From Bacteroidota bacterium (GTDB lineage: Bacteria; Bacteroidota; Bacteroidia; Bacteroidales; JAADJA01): a DNA stretch of 5,619 nt. Below, piece after piece: positions 1 to 5,479 of the stretch. Within the stretch, counting starts at the first letter, position 1. Each line of letters begins with the position of its first letter. The DNA is taken from the NCBI GenBank assembly GCA_024278155.1, contig JAJRTT010000159.1, positions 1-5,619 on the forward strand, in the 5' to 3' direction. The notes beneath the pieces are model-generated. The model saw only the letters and a program-made list of their open reading frames with translations. It had not been told where the DNA came from and searched no databases. The translations under genes and the position numbers were made by a program.

Positions 1-36
1 GAAGATGGTTTTAAGGGAAGATCGGTGCTTGAACGG

Positions 37-819
37 TTATTCCTTTGGTTTCAGTTCGTTCAACAGTGCTTTCACCAAACGTTCGATGGCTTTTCTGCGC
101 GATTGGTCGTTCATGTCGTAGGTATTGGTGAGCGATTTGTATTTTATGTTTCCATAGTTCCAGCCCACAAAAGATTCTTGTTCGGTATCCAGGGTGCCAC
201 CGGGGGTTTCAAAAACTTTCAGGTAAAAATCGTTTCCCTTGTCGCAACCCGAAACATAGAACTTGAAAATCCCGCCCACATTGCCAACATCCACCAGCGT
301 GATCCGGCACTCCAATTTTGAGAGTTGGCAATCCACGTAATCCAATGTGTTCCAATTGTTGAAGTTGGATGTCTGGCCGGTTTCCTTTATCTTGAAATTC
401 GTTATTTTATTGGGGATGTCATATTCCACATCAATGATTTCGATGATAATGTCCGTATCGATCATTTTGCCCATTTCTGAAATGCTCATGCCCCCCTTTT
501 CGATCAGGTTGGTGAGCAAAACCCTGTCCTTGACGATATGGCCTTCCAATATCAAATCCTTTTCGACTTCGGCAAAAAAATTCTCGTATTTTGCCTTGTC
601 TTCCCCGCTCATGTTTTCAAAGCCCGATGGTTCGCGCAAAACAAATTTTATCCTGTACTTTTCAGCTAAGTAGGATTTTAATTCAGATGATTTAACGGTT
701 TCGTTTTTTCTGGAAGCATCGGTTTTTATGTTTCCGGTAAGCGTTGTGTATGACCCGCAGGATGCAAGTAGGATGGAGGCCACTACAAAAAGGGCAAACC
801 CTGATAATATATTTTTCAT
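37..819 (-). CDS. Putative lipoprotein of unknown function with CsgG-like features
   Basis: A 260-residue predicted lipoprotein. I chose the ATG at 819 over an upstream ATG at 843 because it puts a standard signal directly at the N-terminus: MKN, a hydrophobic stretch, then the lipobox L-A-S-C with the acylated Cys at residue 21, followed by Gly-Ser. The mature part is about 240 residues. Its middle segment (roughly 90-135, with EKDLILEGHIVKDR, then LLTNLIEKGG and TDIIIEI) and its C-terminal helix (RRKAIERLVKALLNEL) recall CsgG/FlgO-type lipoproteins, in which a variable protein 'digs up' a label such as gxivDRalL and ends in an amphipathic helix. This is a resemblance by eye only, and no specific function follows. 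Three further cysteines lie in the second half, in the segments DCQLSKLEC and SGCDKG. The gene starts 49 bases after the stop of the DUF4421 gene on the same strand, so co-transcription is likely. It is probably periplasmic or surface-anchored. No terminator is visible in the 36 bases that follow. Confidence 0.85.
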   Translation of the reverse strand: MKNILSGFALFVVASILLASCGSYTTLTGNIKTDASRKNETVKSSELKSYLAEKYRIKFVLREPSGFENMSGEDKAKYENFFAEVEKDLILEGHIVKDRVLLTNLIEKGGMSISEMGKMIDTDIIIEIIDVEYDIPNKITNFKIKETGQTSNFNNWNTLDYVDCQLSKLECRITLVDVGNVGGIFKFYVSGCDKGNDFYLKVFETPGGTLDTEQESFVGWNYGNIKYKSLTNTYDMNDQSRRKAIERLVKALLNELKPKE

Positions 820-868
820 TTGACTGAATTTTAATTGGAACAATGGCCGGATTGATACAAACTCTGTG

Positions 869-1930
869 CTAAAGTGTTTTTATCCTTGTTTTTTTTACAT
901 TGAACCTTTTTACGATATTAAAGCGCACATTGCCAAAACCAAATGCCATGCTTGTATCGTCGATGGGGCTGGGGGTGGAAAATGCAGAATAAACATTGCT
1001 GAAGCCAACATAGGTTTTTCTACTGTTGTACCCAAAAGCAATCCTGAAAGTGAAGTTCCCGTTCATTGTCGTCTTGCCGATGGTGTTTTTTGGGATGCCG
1101 TCAGTTGTTTCTATTATCGAGTTGCCAACCCCTATTCCCCCCAATAAGGAGATGGTGAAAAAAACCTTCTTTTTGATGATGAAGGAGTGGGCATAACCTC
1201 CATTGGCCGAAATTGTCGTGAAAAACGAGCGGTTGAAATGGTATCCCCTGTAGAAATTTGTGTCATAAATATTGTGCGGTATAAAGGATGAGTCTGCACT
1301 CACATTAACAGCATAAACTGATCCCCCAACCAAAAATGAACCTGCACTTTTTTTTTGCCATTCATCTTGTACGAAAGCGGCCCGGTACGAAAACTTATTG
1401 TAGTTGAAAATGTAATACCCACTTACTCCGCCAACTGTTGAATTTATGTCACCTCTTTGTGGGTAGTTGTCTGAAATATCCCAGCCCGGAATTGTCTTTT
1501 GCGGATTGCCGATATAATATCCCTGATAATATGAAAACCATAGTTCAAAAGTGAACTTGCGCATTAACAAATGGGATTGCAGGTCGAGGTAGGAGGTCTG
1601 CCCAAAAAGGCTGTCATCATTGTTCACGAATGGGAAATTTAACCCTATGTTCAACGATAGCCCGTAATAGGTCGCCCCTATGCCAAGGTTGAGCCTGTCG
1701 TTGGGGCGGTATTCGAGATTGGGTTTTACTTCATCGTCAGAGAGGGTGAAATTCGTGAATTTCCTTGAAGTATATAAGCGCATGGTCAATTGATCGGCAA
1801 AGGATTCAATGTAATTTGAATCCGGGTGGCCCAATATCGACTCATCCAAAACCTGTGCTTTCAGAGAGGAGGAAATACTATTCACCCGAACCAAAATAAC
1901 AATGATTATATAAATGTTGATGGATTTCAT
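869..1930 (-). CDS. DUF4421 family outer-membrane beta-barrel protein
   Basis: A 353-residue protein that I assign to the Bacteroidota family DUF4421, whose function is unknown. A Sec signal occupies about residues 1-25 (hydrophobic core IYIIIVILV, probable cut at LKA|Q). The family hallmarks follow: DSNYIESFADQLTMRLY at about 37-53, then LEYRPNDRLNLGIGATYYG at about 72-90 and SLNIGLNFPF at 92-101. The rest alternates aromatic and polar residues with many Gly/Tyr/Phe strands, as expected of an outer-membrane barrel, and contains WFSYYQGYY, SGYYIFNYNKFSYRAAF and FTFRIAFGYNSRKTYVGF. The barrel appears to end at FGFGNVRFNIVKRF, a typical last strand ending in Phe, and a further ten basic residues follow, which is a little unusual. 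It starts 28 bases after the small membrane protein gene and precedes the lipoprotein gene by 49 bases, consistent with one envelope operon. No Shine-Dalgarno sequence is present, as is normal for the phylum. Confidence 0.88.
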   Translation of the reverse strand: MKSINIYIIIVILVRVNSISSSLKAQVLDESILGHPDSNYIESFADQLTMRLYTSRKFTNFTLSDDEVKPNLEYRPNDRLNLGIGATYYGLSLNIGLNFPFVNNDDSLFGQTSYLDLQSHLLMRKFTFELWFSYYQGYYIGNPQKTIPGWDISDNYPQRGDINSTVGGVSGYYIFNYNKFSYRAAFVQDEWQKKSAGSFLVGGSVYAVNVSADSSFIPHNIYDTNFYRGYHFNRSFFTTISANGGYAHSFIIKKKVFFTISLLGGIGVGNSIIETTDGIPKNTIGKTTMNGNFTFRIAFGYNSRKTYVGFSNVYSAFSTPSPIDDTSMAFGFGNVRFNIVKRFNVKKTRIKTL

Positions 1931-1958
1931 TGATGGAATGCAGAATTGGTTTACATGC

Positions 1959-2129
1959 TCAGAACGGCAAAGTGTGAGGATACAAACTTACGACAATATA
2001 GCCCAATACAAAACTGACAATGCCCGCAAGGATAAATAACCAGGCCAGGAATTGTTTCTTTTTCTTGAAAAACAAAAAAATACCAAAGCCGATGAAAAAT
2101 GCGGCAAATACAAATAGTTGGATAATCAT
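1959..2129 (-). CDS. Small two-helix membrane protein
   Basis: A 56-residue hydrophobic protein that I do not recognise as a named family. Two predicted membrane helices (about residues 2-21 and 27-49) are joined by a short KKKKQ turn, which by the positive-inside rule would place both termini outside the cytoplasm; the tail is LYPHTLPF. The frame stays open upstream to an ATG at 2255, but that extension (GQLPTGRQQLCKLH and so on) reads a degenerate intergenic repeat and is not protein-like, so I take the ATG at 2129. There MIIQLFVF begins the first helix directly. The stop is 28 bases before the DUF4421 start, on the same strand, which suggests co-transcription. An overlapping frame at 1951-2151 is a shadow. 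Gene length and hydrophobicity make a real small membrane protein likely, but conservation would be needed to prove it. Confidence 0.62.
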   Translation of the reverse strand: MIIQLFVFAAFFIGFGIFLFFKKKKQFLAWLFILAGIVSFVLGYIVVSLYPHTLPF

Positions 2130-2346
2130 GTTGCTGTTTTTTAAAAACCAAACAGAATAAGCTTTTTGTTGTTCAACGTTCAAAGGGAAATGGCAGTAGG
2201 GAATGTGCAGTTTGCAAAGCTGCTGCCTACCTGTTGGCAACTGCCCAAAAAGCATTATTTTACCAACTGCTTACGGATAGCTGCCAATTATCTGTTTCAA
2301 TTGTATTTCGAAGTAGGTTTTAATATTGAGTTTGTTTAATGAAAGC
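2130..2346. repeat. Intergenic region with degenerate short-repeat tract
   Basis: This 217-base gap between the repeat protein gene and the small membrane protein gene holds no convincing gene. Between about 2171 and 2300 it contains recurring near-copies of short words: GTTCAACGTTCAA (two GTTCAA units) at 2171-2183, and several variants of GGCAGT/ACTGCC/AACTGC, including TTGGCAACTGCCC, ACCAACTGC and GCTGCC. From memory, arrays of CAACTGCC-type units are common between genes in Bacteroidota, and this looks like a decayed one. Some units are in inverted orientation (GGCAGT near 2192, ACTGCC near 2240), so imperfect stems could form, but there is no clean hairpin with a U-tract that I would call a terminator. 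No TAnnTTTG promoter box is visible for the downstream gene. Confidence 0.4.
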
Positions 2347-3438
2347 TTAATGCTCATAAGTTTTCCCGTTAAAATAAATAGCGGTTTTATTGATATTGAT
2401 TACATAGATAACAAGGTCGCGGATGAGGTCGATTTCCTTCACTTTAACGTAGTTTATGACTTTTGGCTCACAGTTTTGGAAAACCTTTACAAAGCGGTTT
2501 TCATCAAGATATGCGATGGAATTGTAGTCCACTCTAAAGGGTTGCGGGATGTACCGCTCCACCACGTACACTTCACCGTTGCAATAAGTCTTGAAGAACC
2601 CTTGTTCTTCATAAACCAAAACCCTGTCGGTGACTTCGTAAAAATCCGGTTCGAAATTGCTGATATCTATCACCTTTCCCTTGTCGAAAAGTTTCAGCCG
2701 GCCCATATTGTCCACGTAAGCGACCATGTCGTCACCGGCCTTGAATGACATGGGCTGGAATGATTCCAGGGTATAGTCTTCCCCCCGGTAGAACGCTTTG
2801 AATTCCATATCGGGAATATCAATGTAGGCCACGATATCGCGCCCGGCATCAAAAACAAGGTCTTGCACGAAATCATCGAGGACATAGGTTTCGCCAAGGT
2901 AAAAAACCTTCAACTGCTCTGTTGAGCTTTGGACGTAGGCAATTACATTGTCGCCTGTTTTAAAGGTCCCGATGGGTTGATAGATAAGCCCGTCCTCAAG
3001 CTGGAACACCCGGCCATTATAATAAACCTCAATGTTCTTGTTGATTCGGTTGCGCCACACGATCAGGCTGTCCTCGATAACATAAGCATCGGCCTGTGTG
3101 CTCAGCACCCTCTTTTCCCCCTTGTCGAACACGTTCAGTTGCTCGTACATGGAGTAGCCCAACAGGTAGTCGGTCGCCTTATATTTAATGGGGTCGCCGG
3201 TCATTAGGGTTTCAGTTTTACCATGGTGGTATATCTTCAGGTTGGAGCCGTTGTCGAGATAGGCAATTAAAATTCCGCCCACCTGGTAATTCTGTATTTC
3301 GATGTATTCGAGTTGGGTGAAAGTGCCCGCTTCAAAAGCCCAAAAACGGTAAAGGTAATCGTTGAAAGCGGCAAGGTACTGTGCACTTGCAAATTGTGAG
3401 GTAAAAATAAACGCCATAAAGATCAATATCTTTTTCAT
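2347..3438 (-). CDS. Secreted repeat protein with about ten ~35-residue units, probably propeller-like
   Basis: A 363-residue secreted protein of unknown function. The Sec signal is residues 1-20 (MKKILIFMAF..., cut at ASA|Q). Almost all of the mature chain is about ten diverged repeats of roughly 35 residues. Each reads approximately [FY]-x-x-G-D-x-[IV]-[AV]-Y-[IV]-D, then [LF]-K-[VL]-[FY]-x-x-G-[EK]-x-Y-x-[LI]. The aromatic of the AY(I/V)D motif falls near residues 60, 95, 128 (Trp), 168, 205, 241, 276, 310 and 345, and the turn glycine near 38, 73, 107, 142, 182, 219, 254, 288 and 358; in the ninth unit it is replaced by N-C at 322-323. Clear units include TGDNVIAYV, AGRDIVAYI and AGDDMVAYV. 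The beta-rich pattern suggests a propeller or stacked-sheet fold; this is inference. I believe similar proteins occur in Cytophagales, without known function. The only two cysteines, 286 and 323, lie in neighbouring units. The gene has its own upstream gap of 134 bases with a candidate promoter. Confidence 0.87.
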   Translation of the reverse strand: MKKILIFMAFIFTSQFASAQYLAAFNDYLYRFWAFEAGTFTQLEYIEIQNYQVGGILIAYLDNGSNLKIYHHGKTETLMTGDPIKYKATDYLLGYSMYEQLNVFDKGEKRVLSTQADAYVIEDSLIVWRNRINKNIEVYYNGRVFQLEDGLIYQPIGTFKTGDNVIAYVQSSTEQLKVFYLGETYVLDDFVQDLVFDAGRDIVAYIDIPDMEFKAFYRGEDYTLESFQPMSFKAGDDMVAYVDNMGRLKLFDKGKVIDISNFEPDFYEVTDRVLVYEEQGFFKTYCNGEVYVVERYIPQPFRVDYNSIAYLDENRFVKVFQNCEPKVINYVKVKEIDLIRDLVIYVININKTAIYFNGKTYEH

Positions 3439-3572
3439 ATGATGTTGAATATTGGATTTTGAATTAATTGTTATTTATGTTTTAATGGTAATCTTGAAAT
3501 TTTCTTTTCAAAGATAGTATTTTAGTTCAAACTCTTGTCATAATGAAAGATTAATCTGGGAAATATGAACAA
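3439..3572. other. AT-rich intergenic region between DUF4139 and repeat protein genes
   Basis: This 134-base AT-rich gap lies between the stop of the DUF4139-type gene and the start of the repeat protein gene. No open frame of interest and no strong hairpin with a T-run was found. It carries a candidate -7 promoter box for the repeat protein gene (listed separately) and a perfect 10-base palindrome AGATTAATCT at 3548-3557 that is too short to call. There is no Shine-Dalgarno sequence ahead of the ATG at 3438. Confidence 0.6.
3509..3516 (-). promoter_or_regulatory. Candidate Bacteroidota -7 promoter box for the repeat protein gene
   Basis: Read on the minus strand this is TATCTTTG, an exact match to the Bacteroidota -7 consensus TAnnTTTG. 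It lies about 70 bases ahead of the ATG at 3438, in the gap following the DUF4139 gene, which is where a promoter for an independently transcribed gene would be expected. A TTTG word lies upstream but only 11 bases away, too close for the usual -33 element at about 19 bases; at the proper distance the sequence reads ATGACA. The assignment is therefore plausible, not secure. Confidence 0.4.
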
Positions 3573-4271
3573 CTATTTTATAAAGACCCAATAACTATAA
3601 GTTATTTCTTTCTCTTCTCCGGGCTTCAGGTTTAAAGTCCATTTTACTTTACTTTCACTATTTGGTGAATATACAGGTTGTTTCTGATATAAGATTTCCC
3701 CGTTGCTGCCCACATTGATTACTTCGCCATTTATAAAATTCCTTATTGCTATTTCAATGTTTTCGGATTTCCGGTTTTTTATTTTCACCGAACCTTTTAT
3801 TGTTGCCTTGTAGTATGAACGGCCCCAAAAATCAAATCTACTTGCTGATTTGTTCGTGATTGTTTCTTTGTGTGATATTTCTATTTCATGGTTTTCCGTT
3901 AATTTGATTGTTCCTTCTGCCATTGGTGGAATGTATTCCAACTTGTTTTGGGCCATTGGCAGTTCCATGTCATCCGTGCCATCAATCACAAATACTGACC
4001 CTTCTCCGAACATTGCACCGGAATTGTTTTCGATGAGTAAACTGTGGTAAACTATGTTTTTTAGGGCATCATCGTTTCTTCTGTAATTATAGTTTTCATA
4101 TTTTAGTTCAATCAAATCACATTCATAAATGTGCCTGTAATCAACTTCTGTGTCCAGTATTTTAAATAAACCCCTGCTGTTCTTCTTTAGGGATATATCA
4201 TTTAGCTTGTGAACATAAAAATCATGTTGTTGTTTATCTGCTTTTTGGGAATCCCTCCTGAAATCCTCTTT
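3573..4271 (-). CDS. C-terminal fragment of the frameshifted DUF4139 protein
   Basis: This is the downstream part in the second frame, about 231 residues from the presumed shift point to the TAG at 3573. It has no start of its own: the first usable codon is a TTG at 4115, well inside conserved sequence, since the residues before it (FYVHKLNDISLKKNSRG, ILDTEVDYRHIYECD) read as family-like DUF4139 sequence. An independent short gene starting at 4115 is therefore unlikely. Later features are IVYHSLLIENNSG, LPMAQNKLEYIPPMAEGTI, a strand-rich segment with KATIKGSVKIKNRKSENIEI, and a closing LNLKPGEEKEITYSYWVF, typical of the last DUF4139 strands. No signal peptide is present. Confidence 0.7.
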   Translation of the reverse strand, partial: KEDFRRDSQKADKQQHDFYVHKLNDISLKKNSRGLFKILDTEVDYRHIYECDLIELKYENYNYRRNDDALKNIVYHSLLIENNSGAMFGEGSVFVIDGTDDMELPMAQNKLEYIPPMAEGTIKLTENHEIEISHKETITNKSASRFDFWGRSYYKATIKGSVKIKNRKSENIEIAIRNFINGEVINVGSNGEILYQKQPVYSPNSESKVKWTLNLKPGEEKEITYSYWVFIK

Positions 4272-5149
4272 TTCAATAAAGGGTATAAATTATTTAAAGT
4301 CTGCCTTGAAGTGCTATAGCCGGTTTTTTCATGGAACGGATCCAATATATTCTTATAATCCAGTAAATCGGTGAGGTACATATCGTATCTGAAATTGGGT
4401 GTGCCCAGTACCAAATCTATATTTGCCATTTCCAGGTCTTCGGCATCATTGATGATCTCTGCTTGCAATATTAAACTTGCCCTGTTTTCGTCCAATAATT
4501 TCAATGTGTACATGGGCGACCATGATAAACCCTTCTGCAAATATTTCATTTTTAAATTCTTTATGCCTCCCGAAGAGAAATTTATCGTAAACATAACATC
4601 TTTGTCAGGGCTATTGCCACGAATGCTCAATGGCTTTTTTTGTTCTTTCGGTCGGGGCGTAAAAGTAAATGTAGGTTCCGAATCAAATGAGAACGAAAGT
4701 ATATCCGCGGTTTTTAGCATTATTGTTTTGTCAGCCTTTAAAACAATGTAATCAGGGAATACTTCCAGTAGCTCGCCCGAAATATTCTTTTGGGCGGTTT
4801 TTATTTCAAGGTTGGTGCCTTTGTTTTGTAAAAGCAAGCCTTGGGCAGTATTGACATTTGTGGGCTTTGTGTTGTGTTCCCTTGGTTTTATGGATGATGT
4901 AATGTCCAGAATCGTGTTGTCCGTGTCCGTAATTTCCAAAGTCCCAAAGCGTGCCGCCGGGAGCTGGTCACCGCTTAATTCATATACGCCGTTTTTGGCT
5001 TCTATTGCACCTGATTTTTGAACATATGAATTGGCATCGGTGAAAACAGTGACTTTGTCCACATTTAAACCGGACTGTGAGAAAAGCAGGTTTGCAATCA
5101 TCAAAAAGAGAAGAGCGGAAATTGTTTTTTTTGCGTTTTGTTTTTTCAT
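4202..5149 (-). CDS. N-terminal fragment of the frameshifted DUF4140/DUF4139 protein
   Basis: This is the upstream part as it would be translated without any frame correction: 315 residues ending ...INNNMIFMFTS. The signal peptide, the DUF4140-like region, the SH3-like segment and the first strands of DUF4139 are all in this part. Only residues up to about LLKK (293-294) belong to the family; the last 20 or so are out-of-frame sequence. The frame is also open upstream of the ATG at 5149, to a TTG at 5338 and beyond, but the start at 5149 places MKKQNAKKTISALLF, a normal signal peptide, at the N-terminus. A truncated product would lack the C-terminal half of the DUF4139 sheet and is unlikely to fold normally. 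Confidence 0.75.
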   Translation of the reverse strand: MKKQNAKKTISALLFLMIANLLFSQSGLNVDKVTVFTDANSYVQKSGAIEAKNGVYELSGDQLPAARFGTLEITDTDNTILDITSSIKPREHNTKPTNVNTAQGLLLQNKGTNLEIKTAQKNISGELLEVFPDYIVLKADKTIMLKTADILSFSFDSEPTFTFTPRPKEQKKPLSIRGNSPDKDVMFTINFSSGGIKNLKMKYLQKGLSWSPMYTLKLLDENRASLILQAEIINDAEDLEMANIDLVLGTPNFRYDMYLTDLLDYKNILDPFHEKTGYSTSRQTLNNLYPLLKKRISGGIPKKQINNNMIFMFTS

Positions 5150-5479
5150 TTTGTTTTGGGTGTTAATTCGTTTTAACATTATTGATTTTGACTTCAGGTG
5201 CTTCATCGAGAAATGGTTTTGGAACTTATCTGGGATTTTGGACTTCGAAATCAAAGATCTTATGTTCAAAAAGGAATTGTTTTCTTTTAGATAGATTTCG
5301 ATGCCCTGGTTAAATCCTTCTATGCAAAACGAAAGCAATTCCTTGTCTGCTAAGTTTGATGTTCTATTGTGTTTTTTTCCATAAATCGAATAGGTTTTTA
5401 TTTCTGTTTTATCAATGATATGGGCGCTTGTGGTGTTGAAATGATTTTGGCTAAGGTTTGGAAAAATGCTTAAATCAAA
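5150..5479 (-). other. 330-base leader with an unexplained open frame
   Basis: No accepted gene lies in this stretch between the RidA stop and the DUF4139 start. It is not empty: in the frame shared by both flanking genes it has no stop for 110 codons, running from just after the RidA TGA into the DUF4139 start. The translation (for example SIFPNLSQNHFNTTSAHIID, then SNLADKELLSFCIEGFNQG) is fairly protein-like. It has no ATG until SMKHLK close to its end, and the only earlier starts are TTG codons. A second possible start is the ATG at 5382, which runs into a stop after 10 codons, but one extra base in the A7 run right after it (5372-5378) would join MEKKHNRTSNLADKELL to the open frame. It may be a decayed small gene or an AT-rich leader open by chance. 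No clear TAnnTTTG box is seen; the nearest is GATCTTTG, one base off. Confidence 0.35.

Larger units (their letters stand above)
3573..5149 (-). pseudogene. DUF4140/DUF4139 family secreted protein, frameshifted
   Basis: One gene in two frames. Allowing for one missing base it encodes 525 residues, within the usual range for this family of predicted periplasmic proteins (related to 'mucoidy inhibitor A' in annotations). Order: a Sec signal at about 1-25 (hydrophobic core SALLFLMIANLL, cut after FSQ); a DUF4140-like strand region at 29-60 (NVDKVTVFTDANSYVQKSG); a segment at 113-155 (SGELLEVFPDYIVLKADK) that looks like a small SH3-like barrel in place of the coiled coil often seen here; then DUF4139, with MKYLQKGLSWSPMYTLKL at 201-218 and LQAEIINDAEDLEMANIDL beginning at 228. 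After the shift, the C-terminal half contains FYVHKLNDISLKKNSRG and ends SYWVFIK. The upstream frame stops at 4202, and the downstream frame is open from 4289, so the shift lies between. The best site is the T5 run at 4269-4273 (A5 on the coding strand): one extra A gives ...LLKKEDFRRDS.... It may be a sequencing error, a recent mutation or programmed slippage. I chose the ATG at 5149 because the signal peptide follows it. Confidence 0.85.

Noticed and set aside
820..843. Upstream ATG for the lipoprotein gene
   Set aside because: It would add eight residues (MFQLKFSQ) before an otherwise standard lipoprotein signal; the ATG at 819 is the better start.
1951..2151. 66-codon minus-strand open frame overlapping the small membrane protein gene
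   Set aside because: Its translation (CRIFHRLWYFFVF and similar) has no membrane or domain pattern, and it covers the same bases as the far more protein-like two-helix frame.
2130..2255. N-terminal extension of the small membrane protein to the ATG at 2255
   Set aside because: The added 42 residues are a translation of the intergenic repeat tract (GQLPTGRQQL); starting at 2129 places the first helix at the N-terminus.
2326..2748. 140-codon plus-strand frame opposite the repeat protein gene
   Set aside because: It is the antisense shadow of the repetitive coding sequence, with no family resemblance and no start context. The other plus-strand frames in the window were rejected for the same reason.
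3548..3557. Perfect palindrome AGATTAATCT considered as an operator
   Set aside because: Ten AT-rich bases occur easily by chance, and no second copy was seen in the window.
3591..3605. Inverted repeat ATAACT-ATA-AGTTAT near the DUF4139 stop, considered as a terminator
   Set aside because: It lies inside the coding sequence, the stem is six AT-rich pairs, and no T-run follows it on the minus strand.
5252..5259. GATCTTTG (minus strand) considered as the -7 box for the DUF4139 gene
   Set aside because: It misses the TA of the TAnnTTTG consensus, and no -33 element at the right distance was found.
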